A DNA stretch of 64,000 bases from Belliella filtrata (lineage in GTDB: Bacteria > Bacteroidota > Bacteroidia > Cytophagales > Cyclobacteriaceae). Location: the NCBI RefSeq assembly GCF_022549775.1, contig NZ_JAKZGP010000013.1:28042-92041 (forward strand), given 5' to 3'. A program made the translations under genes and the position numbers. Positions 1-8,825 of the stretch are shown in pieces. The notes under the pieces were generated by a model that was not told the DNA's origin, did not search any database, and saw only the letters and a program-made list of their open reading frames with translations. Position 1 is the stretch's first letter, and the number at the start of each line of letters is the position of its first letter.

Positions 1-154
1 CGGTGAGTGCACTCCTCATATCGTCAGCATTTCTATAGAAGTTATTGCTATTTAGTTGTGAGATTGGTGCTCTATCTATAAAATCTTCACTACAACTTGT
101 TACTGTTAATAACCCAGCTATTCCAATTATCAATAAGTTTTTAATATTTTTCAT
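1..154 (-). CDS. SusD/RagB-family outer-membrane lipoprotein, N-terminal part only
   Basis: Only the first 51 codons lie in the window; the gene runs off the left edge. The start (ATG at 154-152) opens a lipoprotein signal peptide: charged MKNIKN, a hydrophobic stretch, then the lipobox-like LTVTSC, with Cys as the lipidated residue. The mature start (SEDFIDRAPISQLN) is typical of SusD/RagB proteins, which cap the SusC channel at the cell surface and bind the substrate. It begins 12 bases after the SusC-like gene ends, so the two are surely co-transcribed. The substrate cannot be told from this fragment. Confidence 0.85.
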   Translation of the reverse strand, partial: MKNIKNLLIIGIAGLLTVTSCSEDFIDRAPISQLNSNNFYRNADDMRSALT

Positions 155-166
155 CACTATATCTAT

Positions 167-3100
167 TTAGAAGCCAAAGTTTAAACCAAACATAAATGAG
201 CGGGCAAGGGGATACCCCCCAGCATCAACCCCTGGCACCAATGGACTACCTCCTTGTGCACTTACTTCTGGATTGAACCCTTCATACTTCGTAAAAGTGA
301 AGGCATTTTGTACAGTAAAATTCACCCTCGCATTTGAAACCTTAAACCTATCCAATAGTGTAGAAGGTAATGTATAGCCCAAAGTGATGTTTCTGATTCT
401 TAGAAATGAACCATCTTCTACAAATAAGGAAGTGATATTATTCACAACATTACTCCCTGCATAAGCATTGAAATTTCTATCTATCATTGGAGACACACCA
501 TCTCCTTGATCAGCTTCAGACTTCCATCCATTTGAAGCACTACGCAATACATTGTAAGAACCAGCATAATTGGCGTAATACCTTCTTGCTGCATTGAGTA
601 CTTCAAAACCTTGTACACCTTGTAGGGTAAATGAAAAATCAATGTTCTTGTAAGCAAAAGTATTGGTCATACCATAGGTGAAATCAGGGAATGGACTACC
701 CAGAACGGTCCTATCATTTGCATCTATAACTCCATCACCATTCACATCTTCAAACTTCAACTGACCAGGCCTTGATTGCACTGTTCCATTTCCATTCAAG
801 ATTACTGCACTGTTCTCAATATCTTGTTGATTTTGGTAAACGCCTATCACATTGAAACCAAAAAAGCTTCCTGGAGGAGAACCGATCTGTGTGATGTGGG
901 TCGGTGCTGTCGCCGAAGTTGCCTGTCTTGAAATGATTGGTGAGCCATCTGGGCCGAGTGCCAATACCTTGATATCATTGGTAGAAATATTGAAATCAGT
1001 AGTCCATTTAAATGCCTTGACCATATTTCTACTTGTAAGTGTATATTCAAATCCCTTATTTTGGATTTCACCAATATTTTGCAAAGCTGTAGCGTAACCT
1101 GTTAAGGTAGGAACTGGAACATTCAATAAAAGGTCTGAGGTTCTTTTGTTGTAGTAATCAAAGGACATATAGAATCTATCCCCAAACAAACCAAACTCCA
1201 AACCTATATCCAATTGCTTGTTTCTCTCCCAACCCAACCTGCTATTCGGTATATTGGTCAACCTGATACCGTTATTCAATGTGCCTGAGCCTGTCCCAAA
1301 AGGATAATTTTCTGGCCCAGTAAGACCAATTGAACCGTAATTGGTAATAAAGTTATTTCCTGTAAGTCCATAACTTGATCTCAATCTCAACTCAGAAATC
1401 CAACTAACATCCTTCATGAAGTGCTCTTCGGAAAGCCTCCACCCAAGAGAAATGGACGGAAATACTCCCCATCTATTTTCTGACCCAAACCTTGATGAAC
1501 CATCTCTTCTCACTGTACCTGTAAGCAAATACCTGTTATCAAAGCTGTAATTAATCCTTGCCAAATATGAAATCAACGACCACTCTTCTTTTGAAGACAA
1601 TGCACTGGTAATCAAACCCGCAGCATTCATCGTCTTGATTTCGTCGTTAGGGAAATTTGTTCCATTGATTCTGTTGAAATCAAACTGTTCTTGCTGAATG
1701 GTATAGCCTGCTACGACGTCAAATGAATGCTTTTCCAAAGATTTTGAATAGCTCAATGTAAATTCAGATAACCAATTTCTTGTTTCTGAAGTTGTATTCG
1801 TTCCAGTAGCTGGTTTAGTTGGATTCACACTGTTTGGATTGATGATAGAGGAGCTAAAAATATCTTCTCTAAAACTTCTCATATCAGCACCCACAAGCGT
1901 TTTGAAATTCAAATTGTCAACAATATTAATTTCTGCAAATGCTGTACCTAACAACCGAAGATTACTCTGCTGGTGAAAGTATTCGTTTGCAATTTTCACT
2001 GGATTATCTACCTCACTTGTACCTATGCCTTGTCCAGTAATTTGCGTATAATTTCCATTTTCATCATAAGGAGTCAAGTGTGGGCCAGCTGTAATAGCAG
2101 ATTGAATGATTCCACCACCTTGCCAGTTGCCTTCAGCTAATGATTGATTGGAAAAGGTGTAAGATGGTGTAATATTTGCACCGACTTTAATTCTATCATT
2201 TACTTTTGAATCGACATTTACTCGAAATGAGTATCTCTTTAAGTCTGAATTGATTATAACCCCTTCCTGATTTAAGTAACCTCCAGAAATAAAATATTTT
2301 GTCTTGTCATTACCTCCAGAAAAATTCAACTGATAATTACTCATTTTTGCGGTTCTAAAAATCTCATCTTGCCAATTGGTTCCTTCCCCCAAAGATTCTG
2401 GATCACTGAATTGCTCTGGCAATAAATACATTACATTGTTTAATCTAACAGCGTTTGGGTCAGAAGCAGACCTGCCCGGAGCTGAATTAACCCATGCATT
2501 GTTTCTGGCCTCATTGATATAGCTAGCAAATTCAGTTGCATTCAACACATCTAATTGTCTTTCAACTTGCTGAATACCAGTACTGAGGCTAAAATCTATC
2601 TTTGAAACTCCAGATTTTCCCGACTTGGTTGTAATCAAAACCACACCATTTGATCCTCGCGACCCATATATGGCTGTAGCAGAGGCATCCTTAAGAACCT
2701 GAATATCTGCAATATCATTTGGATTGATTGTATTTAAAGGATTGTTCCTTTGATCAAAATCATTGGTAACTGGAAATCCATCAACAACATAAAGCGGCTC
2801 ATTACCTGCCGTCAAGGATCCTGCTCCTCTAATTCTTACTGTAGCGCCTCCTCCAGGAGCACCAGTGGCTTGAGTCACTTGAACACCCGCCATTTGTGCA
2901 ATCATAGCTTGATCTAAACTTGTGATTGGCTGGTCTTCAATCTGCCTTGAACTCATAGAGCTTACTGCACCCGTGATATCTCTTTTTTGTTGGGTTCCAT
3001 ACCCTACTACCACAAATTCTTCTAGGTCACTTTCTTCCTTTCTCAGCGTCACATCAATGCTATTTGAGGAACCAACTACTCGCCTTTCTCTTTGAAAACC

Positions 3101-3658
3101 CAAAAATGAAAAAACCAAAGTCTGCCCTTCATTAGCCTCTATTTCATAAAAACCATCAATATCTGTAACTGTACCATTGGAAGTCCCTTCCACCATGACT
3201 GTCACACCAGGTACAGGATCTCCCAAATCATCAAGCACCTTTCCTGAAACCGTCAAAAATTCAATTTCAATAACTTTAACCCTTTTTGTTTGCTTGTCTG
3301 CATTTAATATTACGCTGATCGTATTATTCACTTGCTTGAAACTCAAATCCGTCTGCTTTGCTATCTGTAAAAGATAGTCTTCTACACTGCCTGAGTTTGT
3401 GACCAGCGCTATGTTAGAACTTGTTTTTATTGCTTGATCTGTGTAGAAAAATTTGAAGTCTGTTTTATTCTCTGTCTCTTTAAAAAATTGTGCAAGCGTA
3501 TAATTCCTTTTTTCCAATTTCAAGAATACCTGATCGATACTCTTTACCTGTGCTTTCGATGTGTTTGCCATTAAGGGGCCCAATGTCAAACAGAGCAATG
3601 CAACTCCTTTCAATATTAACTTGATTGACATAATTACCGCTAGTAATATTTTTTTCAT
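167..3658 (-). CDS. SusC/RagA-family TonB-dependent transporter with STN signalling domain
   Basis: 1163-residue outer-membrane transporter. In order: signal peptide (about 1-36, ending NTSKAQ), an STN (secretin/TonB N-terminal) domain at about 40-115, a carboxypeptidase-regulatory-like beta-sandwich at about 133-208 (VSGKVLDD onward), a plug domain at about 215-350 with the SusC-type ending GVVLITTKSG, then a long beta-barrel ending in the aromatic FGLNFGF. The STN domain is the part that contacts a FecR anti-sigma factor in known trans-envelope signalling systems, and a FecR gene sits 151 bases upstream. Paired with the SusD gene downstream, it should import an oligomer (glycan or peptide) using TonB energy and report its presence to the sigma factor. 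The ligand is unknown. Confidence 0.95.
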   Translation of the reverse strand: MKKILLAVIMSIKLILKGVALLCLTLGPLMANTSKAQVKSIDQVFLKLEKRNYTLAQFFKETENKTDFKFFYTDQAIKTSSNIALVTNSGSVEDYLLQIAKQTDLSFKQVNNTISVILNADKQTKRVKVIEIEFLTVSGKVLDDLGDPVPGVTVMVEGTSNGTVTDIDGFYEIEANEGQTLVFSFLGFQRERRVVGSSNSIDVTLRKEESDLEEFVVVGYGTQQKRDITGAVSSMSSRQIEDQPITSLDQAMIAQMAGVQVTQATGAPGGGATVRIRGAGSLTAGNEPLYVVDGFPVTNDFDQRNNPLNTINPNDIADIQVLKDASATAIYGSRGSNGVVLITTKSGKSGVSKIDFSLSTGIQQVERQLDVLNATEFASYINEARNNAWVNSAPGRSASDPNAVRLNNVMYLLPEQFSDPESLGEGTNWQDEIFRTAKMSNYQLNFSGGNDKTKYFISGGYLNQEGVIINSDLKRYSFRVNVDSKVNDRIKVGANITPSYTFSNQSLAEGNWQGGGIIQSAITAGPHLTPYDENGNYTQITGQGIGTSEVDNPVKIANEYFHQQSNLRLLGTAFAEINIVDNLNFKTLVGADMRSFREDIFSSSIINPNSVNPTKPATGTNTTSETRNWLSEFTLSYSKSLEKHSFDVVAGYTIQQEQFDFNRINGTNFPNDEIKTMNAAGLITSALSSKEEWSLISYLARINYSFDNRYLLTGTVRRDGSSRFGSENRWGVFPSISLGWRLSEEHFMKDVSWISELRLRSSYGLTGNNFITNYGSIGLTGPENYPFGTGSGTLNNGIRLTNIPNSRLGWERNKQLDIGLEFGLFGDRFYMSFDYYNKRTSDLLLNVPVPTLTGYATALQNIGEIQNKGFEYTLTSRNMVKAFKWTTDFNISTNDIKVLALGPDGSPIISRQATSATAPTHITQIGSPPGSFFGFNVIGVYQNQQDIENSAVILNGNGTVQSRPGQLKFEDVNGDGVIDANDRTVLGSPFPDFTYGMTNTFAYKNIDFSFTLQGVQGFEVLNAARRYYANYAGSYNVLRSASNGWKSEADQGDGVSPMIDRNFNAYAGSNVVNNITSLFVEDGSFLRIRNITLGYTLPSTLLDRFKVSNARVNFTVQNAFTFTKYEGFNPEVSAQGGSPLVPGVDAGGYPLARSFMFGLNFGF

Positions 3659-3750
3659 ATTTTTGGAAGTAGTAAATGAAACATTGATTTTAACTATGAA
3701 TAGCAGCTACCACACGTCTTTTCATAGCTTATTAAGATTTGATGTTTGCA

Positions 3751-3777
3751 GGGACGTATTCGCAGTACGTTCCTGTT
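3751..3777. repeat. REP-like palindrome between FecR and SusC-like genes
   Basis: Arms at 3751-3760 and 3768-3777 pair over 10 bp with one G-T wobble around a 7-base loop, and a T-run follows on the plus strand. Both flanking genes are on the minus strand, where no T-run follows, so it does not look like their terminator. It may be a small repetitive extragenic palindrome or a plus-strand (antisense) terminator. The window holds no second copy. Confidence 0.4.
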
Positions 3778-3809
3778 TTTTTATCAGTTTTTTTTATTCA
3801 TAAGCCTAT

Positions 3810-4850
3810 TTATTTGAATTCTATTAGCACTTCTTTATCTTTCAATTTGTAATCAAAACCTATAGAGGCACTCAGAACTTGAAGGACATTTTTGAGTGTT
3901 TCATTATTTTCAAATGTTCCTGATGCCAATAATTTCTTTTGCTTACCTCTAACGCTTATCTGCACACCATACCATCGTTCAAGTATAGTTACCATTTCGT
4001 CTATAGAAGTCTCTTCGAACCTAAGTACACCATCCATCCAAAGGATCCTTTGATTGACATCGACTATTTGTTTGTCCATCATAGACATATCTTTGGAAAG
4101 TACTGACTCCTCCCCTGGGTTGAGGATCAAGTAACCATCTTTATCCTCTAGGTTTAATTTCACACTACCCGTCAGTAAAGTGACGACTATCCTTTCTTTT
4201 GTGCTAAAAGAGGAAATATTAAAAGAAGTCCCCAGGGCAGTAGTTATAACCCCTCTAGAGGATACCCTGAATGGGTTTTTTTCATCTTTGGCGACATTGA
4301 AAAATGCCTCACCTTCCAGGGTAATGTACCGATCGGTGAGGAAATCCTCACTGTATGTAATCCTACTCTCTGAATTAAGATATACCGTAGAGCCATCAGG
4401 AAGATGAATTTTTGTTTTTTGACCTGCGGGATTATACCTTTCTATAGTTTTTTTGGCTAATACTTCATTTTTTGTATTTGATTTTTCAAAATCAAGTAGT
4501 GTAAATACCAGCATGGAACATATTCCAAAAATCAATAAAGAGGCAGCTATTCTTAACCAAACTGGCAACAAGCTTCTCCTACTCACTTTTTCTTTGAGCA
4601 ATTGAGGTGTGGGGTATCCTTCCTTATTTTTGTTGATCTTATCCCATAAGGATTGGGAATCCCATTCTTTATACTGTGAAGTTGGTGACTTCTCTGACCA
4701 TAGTTGAAGTATCTCTGCTGACATAAACTCCTCGCCTTCTGATGTATTTAGCCACGCAAGTAGATCCCTTGCCTGTTCCTGAGTCAATTCACCATTAAAA
4801 AAATCTTCTATTTGCTTTCTTCGATCCATTTTTCTCTTTACTTGATACAT
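3810..4850 (-). CDS. FecR-family anti-sigma factor
   Basis: 346-residue inner-membrane regulator. A cytoplasmic N-terminus of about 90 residues, which would bind the sigma factor, is followed by one membrane helix (about 93-115), a periplasmic FecR domain (about 138-240, with HLPDGSTVYLNS and the LEGEAFFNVAKD motif) and a C-terminal DUF4974/STN-like domain (about 270-345). It should receive the signal from the STN domain of the SusC-like protein downstream and free or activate the ECF sigma factor encoded upstream. ATG at 4850 was taken; an in-frame ATG seven codons on is also possible. The long gap to the sigma gene is unusual, as such pairs are usually close together. Confidence 0.93.
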   Translation of the reverse strand: MYQVKRKMDRRKQIEDFFNGELTQEQARDLLAWLNTSEGEEFMSAEILQLWSEKSPTSQYKEWDSQSLWDKINKNKEGYPTPQLLKEKVSRRSLLPVWLRIAASLLIFGICSMLVFTLLDFEKSNTKNEVLAKKTIERYNPAGQKTKIHLPDGSTVYLNSESRITYSEDFLTDRYITLEGEAFFNVAKDEKNPFRVSSRGVITTALGTSFNISSFSTKERIVVTLLTGSVKLNLEDKDGYLILNPGEESVLSKDMSMMDKQIVDVNQRILWMDGVLRFEETSIDEMVTILERWYGVQISVRGKQKKLLASGTFENNETLKNVLQVLSASIGFDYKLKDKEVLIEFK

Positions 4851-5350
4851 ATAGCTCCAAGTATTCGATTTTACTCACGCAACTTTGAAAAAAAGTGAAA
4901 AACACCTACTAAGTCACCGCATACAAGTGTAAACGGTTGACAAACAGCAGTTATATATTTAAAAATTTAAATTAGTGCGTGCTGAAAAACGCCATCTGGA
5001 GAATAATTCCTTTAAATTTTTACTGATACATCATTTAACAGGTATTGTCTTTTAAACTGGAGCAAACTTATTCCATGAGCTATCTGAATTTGCTTGCTCC
5101 AGAAAATTTCTAAACTCGAAATTTTCGAGATAGCCTCAGGCATACCATCTCCTTCATTGGACTCATTCGAAGTATAGGTTTACACCTTCATTCGTCCGCT
5201 TTGAATCTGGCATACTGGAGACTTTTTCAGCAAGCCCTTAATCAGGGCTTAATCGATTGGGCTTAAAGAGACTGTAAGCATACCAAGTCGATATGCTAGT
5301 ACTTCTTTATCTTCAATGAAAATATGGGGAAGAGCATTAAATTTATCTCT
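4851..5350. other. 500-base intergenic region between sigma factor and FecR genes
   Basis: No coding region is supported here. The centre is occupied by the inverted-repeat element described separately (4975-5237). A perfect 7-bp hairpin (5232-5238 with 5244-5250, five-base loop) overlaps its right end. The part next to FecR (4851-4974) is AT-rich and shows no clear TAnnTTTG promoter box on the minus strand. Confidence 0.6.
4975..5237. mobile_element. MITE-like element or insertion-sequence remnant with terminal inverted repeats
   Basis: The left end (4975-4989, ending TGCTGAAAAA) and the right end (5223-5237) are inverted copies matching at 13 of 15 positions. TTA lies immediately outside both ends and could be a 3-bp target duplication. 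Inside are two further perfect inverted repeats: 9 bp (5057-5065 with 5094-5102) and 7 bp around one base (5115-5129). No transposase reading frame fits in the 263 bases, so it would be non-autonomous. It lies in the middle of a sigma/anti-sigma pair. The identity is inferred from structure alone. Confidence 0.42.
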
Positions 5351-5956
5351 CTAAAAAATAGCATCGATCATCAATAAGAAAATACTTGCTGAAATGATTT
5401 TAAGTTTTTGAAGCTTATCTTTGATACCTTTTGATGCGCGGAAAATTTGATTTTCTACAGTTCTTTTGGATAAGTTTAATTTTTCAGCGATTTCGTCTGT
5501 ACTCAGATTTTCAAAATTCTTCAAAATAAACACCTGTTTTTGACCTGGAGGAAGTTTCTCTATAAGCGCTGAAGATACTTGATGAAAATCTGAATAAATC
5601 AAATCTAACTCAGGGTCACTATTCGTTTCAAAACTTATCAAAGGGATTTTGTACTTTTGATAAGCAAAAAAGCGTGCTTCTTTCTTTGATTTTTTTATGA
5701 CCAAAGAGCGCACAATAGCAATCATATAGGCATTGATGGAAAGTTCAGGATCAAGGTTGGCCCTTTTTTTCCAGATCTTCAAAAACACCTCTTGTACAAC
5801 ACCTTCGGCATCTTCATGGCAAAGGTTCATTTTTCTAGCAATGTGATACACCTTCTCTCCAAATAGCTGATAAAGCTTCCCAAAGGCTTTTTCATCCCCC
5901 TTAGAAAGATCCTCTACCAATTGACGAAGTGCTTGTTCTTTCATTTCCATTGCCAT
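5351..5956 (-). CDS. ECF RNA polymerase sigma factor (Bacteroidota FecI-like)
   Basis: 201 residues, normal for an ECF sigma factor with only regions 2 and 4. Region 2 covers about 12-90 (FGKLYQLFGEKVYHIA, then the HEDAEGVVQEVFLKIW core-binding motif). Region 4 covers about 130-185 with helix-turn-helix LSTDEIAEKLNLSKRTVENQ. The family is controlled by FecR proteins and usually transcribes the adjacent SusC/SusD genes. The short hydrophobic C-terminus (ASIFLLMIDAIF) is seen in some Bacteroidota relatives. The gene order sigma, FecR, STN-SusC, SusD on one strand makes a complete signalling cascade. Confidence 0.93.
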   Translation of the reverse strand: MAMEMKEQALRQLVEDLSKGDEKAFGKLYQLFGEKVYHIARKMNLCHEDAEGVVQEVFLKIWKKRANLDPELSINAYMIAIVRSLVIKKSKKEARFFAYQKYKIPLISFETNSDPELDLIYSDFHQVSSALIEKLPPGQKQVFILKNFENLSTDEIAEKLNLSKRTVENQIFRASKGIKDKLQKLKIISASIFLLMIDAIF

Positions 5957-6136
5957 GATATAGCCATACGATCTATTGAGTACATTCCAAAGAAACTAAT
6001 TATATTTCATCAATCAAAAAAAATTCCATGCAAGGTATATTTTTAATTCAACCCAACACTTTATTTAATACAGTGATAAATTTTCCTTTTGATTCTTTGT
6101 ATTCCATGTTTAAGTTTGGCAAATGACTTCAGAAAA

Positions 6137-7336
6137 ATGAAAAAACCTATCTTAATTACCCTATTTTTAATTTGGCTTACAAGTTGCGGTCGCCAGGAAA
6201 TTTTGATTACCATTGACCCAGGAAATTATGACAGGATCGCTATTCCAATCAATATCTCCTTGAATGCCCCAATTGACACTTCAGGAGATTATCATCTTTT
6301 AGAAGCCAATTCTGGCAAAATATTTCCTGTAGAATTCTTAGACAGTATGACAATTTCATCATTCATTGATAGTATCAAATCTAATGAGCAAACTACCTTG
6401 AAACTGGTAAAAGGAACGAATAAATTAGCAAAAAAAAATTCCTTGGAAATCATTGAAAATCAAGATGGCGTTCAAGTAAGAATCGAAGGAAAAGACCTAT
6501 TCTATTATCATAAAAAAATAAAATCACCTCCAATTGGAGAGTCTCAGCTTTATGCTAAAAGCGGTTTCATTCATCCTCTAAAAAGTCCAAATGGTGCTAT
6601 ACTCACTGACGATTTCCCTGCCGGACATATGCATCAGCATGCGCTATATAATGCATGGACAAATACTAGATTTAAAGGCGAAAAAGTGGACTTTTGGAAT
6701 CAATTAGACAGTTTGGGAACAGTTGTTCATAAAGAGATACTTTCTAGTAAAGCAGGAAAAGTAATGGGACAAATAACGGCACTACTTAGTCATGCTAGTT
6801 TTAAGAATGGGGAAATTTTAGAAGAGAAGTGGGACATTAGAATCTATCCGGTGTCTGATTTCTTCATGTTTGATATCTACTCCGAACAAACAAATACGAG
6901 TAGTGACACGCTATTTTTGGAAAAATACATCTATGGAGGAATGGCATTAAGAGGAAGTCGTGCATGGAATCCTGATGATAGTATACACTACCAGCAACAA
7001 TGGGAAGTTTTGAGTGACCAAGGCTTTACACTTGAAAATGTAAATCACACCAAAGCAAAATGGGTTAGTGTCAGTGGGAAAATATCAGATTCGGATGCTG
7101 GAGTTACTGTATTTGGATTCCCAGATAATTTCCGTTATCCACAATTTGTCAGAGTTCACCCGACTATGCCTTATTGGGTGTTTACCCCCGTCTTCGAAGA
7201 AGGGTTCAGCATCAAACCAGGAGAAACTTTCAAAAGCAAATTCAGGTACGTGGTACACAATGGAAAGGCAGATAAAAAGATGATGGAAATAATTCAAAAA
7301 AACCTAGAAGATCCTGTTATTATTACTGTTCATTGA
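6137..7336 (+). CDS. DUF6807 (PmoA-like) family lipoprotein
   Basis: 399 residues from the ATG at 6137. This start gives a clean lipoprotein signal peptide (MKKPILITLFLIWLTSC), whereas the frame stays open 16 codons further upstream to 6089. The rest resembles the DUF6807/PmoA family of Bacteroidota and Planctomycetes, with a His-rich central part (DDFPAGHMHQHALYNAW at about 162-178) and a WVFTPVFEEGFSIKPGE segment near the end. The family is often found near sugar-degradation genes, but its activity is not established and the PmoA name is not evidence for methane oxidation. It is divergent from the ECF sigma/SusC locus. Confidence 0.8.
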   Translation: MKKPILITLFLIWLTSCGRQEILITIDPGNYDRIAIPINISLNAPIDTSGDYHLLEANSGKIFPVEFLDSMTISSFIDSIKSNEQTTLKLVKGTNKLAKKNSLEIIENQDGVQVRIEGKDLFYYHKKIKSPPIGESQLYAKSGFIHPLKSPNGAILTDDFPAGHMHQHALYNAWTNTRFKGEKVDFWNQLDSLGTVVHKEILSSKAGKVMGQITALLSHASFKNGEILEEKWDIRIYPVSDFFMFDIYSEQTNTSSDTLFLEKYIYGGMALRGSRAWNPDDSIHYQQQWEVLSDQGFTLENVNHTKAKWVSVSGKISDSDAGVTVFGFPDNFRYPQFVRVHPTMPYWVFTPVFEEGFSIKPGETFKSKFRYVVHNGKADKKMMEIIQKNLEDPVIITVH

Positions 7337-7381
7337 AATTCAATCTAGGCCCCCTTTTGGGTGGTTTCTAGATTGAATTTC
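7335..7381. terminator. Long hairpin between convergent genes
   Basis: Perfect 14-bp arms (7335-7348 and 7368-7381) start on the stop codon of the DUF6807 gene, and the loop contains a C/G-rich inner stem. T-runs on either side are weak. The convergent position suggests a shared transcription end. Confidence 0.55.
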
Positions 7382-7400
7382 TGTACGCTATTGTATTTAG

Positions 7401-7994
7401 TTATTTTTTTATGCTCAATAACAAACCCCTTATTTTCCACCTAGACCTCTCATTCGGATATTTCCTCGAAGAAGTCGCATTATTTACAACTAAGGCCACA
7501 AAAAAAAGAATTAAAACTCCAGACAGTACTGGGAAAAACACATAAGCGTAGCCTAAATCCTTTATCTGAGAAGAGCCTGTCACAGCTATCAAAGCTGTAG
7601 CACCTCCAGGAGGATGGAGCGTTTTGGTGAGCTGCATGGCTATGATTGCGAAGGAAACAGCTAGTGGTGCTGACAACCACAGGATATCTGGTGTGATTTG
7701 ATATATACTCACCCCTACCAATGCACTTATCAAATGGCCTCCTAGGAGATTTCTCGGTTGGGACAATGGACTTTGAATCACCCCATACACCAAAACACTA
7801 CTTGCGCCAAAAGATCCAATTAAAAATAAGTTATCGCTTTCCACAAAAAAAATGTCTTGTATAAAAGCTATAATCCCAAGTCCAATAAAAGAACCCACAA
7901 AGGACCAAAAATTCTCTTTGAGGTCAACAAGTGTTTCTTTGTAAAATACATATTTACTAAGTCTATAGCTTCTGCTAATCTTCTTTCTCAACAT
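7401..7994 (-). CDS. HPP-family integral membrane protein
   Basis: 197 residues with about four hydrophobic helices. The family signature LHPPGGATALIAV lies at about 126-138. HPP proteins occur in bacteria and chloroplasts, and some members are linked to nitrite transport. The role here is unknown. A second family feature, LSQPRNLLGGHLISALVG, comes at about 77-94. The gene is flanked by hairpins on both sides and looks monocistronic. Confidence 0.88.
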   Translation of the reverse strand: MLRKKISRSYRLSKYVFYKETLVDLKENFWSFVGSFIGLGIIAFIQDIFFVESDNLFLIGSFGASSVLVYGVIQSPLSQPRNLLGGHLISALVGVSIYQITPDILWLSAPLAVSFAIIAMQLTKTLHPPGGATALIAVTGSSQIKDLGYAYVFFPVLSGVLILFFVALVVNNATSSRKYPNERSRWKIRGLLLSIKK

Positions 7995-8071
7995 TTACCT
8001 ATAAATTGCTTCATTTAATGCTGCAAAATTAAGACTATAACATGGTAACAGAAATATAACCACAAAAAAAA

Positions 8072-8094
8072 GCCAACTCGGAAATCGAGTTGGC
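8072..8094 (-). terminator. Intrinsic terminator of the outer-membrane protein gene
   Basis: Perfect 9-bp stem (8072-8080 with 8086-8094) and 5-base loop. On the minus strand it is followed by an unbroken T-run (A-run at 8063-8071 on plus). It lies just after the stop codon at 8120. Confidence 0.85.
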
Positions 8095-8119
8095 CTTACT
8101 ATTTATTTGATTTTTTTGA

Positions 8120-8722
8120 TTAGAAACTATAACCTAAAGATACTTTGAAACCTCTGTTATAGATATCAGCATTTGAATCTTTGAATACAGGTGAAGTACC
8201 GTAATCGTAGCTACCCTGGATATTCAAACCTCTTGGAAGGTTATAACCCACACCCACTACAAATCCTAAATCAGTTTTGGTAATCTCATCAGTTGCAAAA
8301 CTGAATGATGACCCAAAAAAGTCACCTTCAAAAGTAGAAGATGTCAAAAATGAAGCTTGTGGACCTGCAAAGATGTTAAAACCTTCAGTTACATAAAGTC
8401 TTAGCAACAATGGAACGTCTACATAGTTCAAAATTGCTCTACTGTTTAGGAAATCATCGTTTTGGGTACCTTTTACGGAGTAGTACACCCCTGGCTCAAT
8501 GGCTATCCTTGAACCCAGAAACAAGTTGGTATAAATACCACCATGAAATCCTACCCTGTTATCGTAGTCATTATTTGAGGCATCCGAACCGCCAAAATTA
8601 AAAAAGTTGGCACCACCTCTAATACCGAATCCACCGATAGCATCGTTTCTGTCATAATTCTGTGCATTGATTTCAAATGAAAAAAACGCTAGCACTGCGA
8701 ATAATAAAATTGACTTTTTCAT
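8120..8722 (-). CDS. Small outer-membrane beta-barrel protein (PorT/OmpA-barrel-like)
   Basis: 200 residues from the ATG at 8722, chosen because it starts a good signal peptide (MKKSILLFAVLAFFSFEINAQ). The open frame upstream of it reads into non-coding sequence. The mature protein has alternating, Gly/aromatic-rich strands (GGIYTNLFLGSRIAIEPGVYYS, NYVDVPLLLRLYV) ending in SLGYSF, typical of 8-strand barrel proteins of the outer_membrane_protein beta-barrel/PorT type. No ligand or function can be assigned. It follows the racemase gene by about 100 bases on the same strand. Confidence 0.8.
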   Translation of the reverse strand: MKKSILLFAVLAFFSFEINAQNYDRNDAIGGFGIRGGANFFNFGGSDASNNDYDNRVGFHGGIYTNLFLGSRIAIEPGVYYSVKGTQNDDFLNSRAILNYVDVPLLLRLYVTEGFNIFAGPQASFLTSSTFEGDFFGSSFSFATDEITKTDLGFVVGVGYNLPRGLNIQGSYDYGTSPVFKDSNADIYNRGFKVSLGYSF

Positions 8723-8825
8723 AATATATAATAGTTGGTTTTTTTCGTCTATTACTCTAAGATCATGCCAAAAAAGGCCAACAAGAATCGAAAAAAAACC
8801 AATAAAAATTAAAACAATCTCATTA

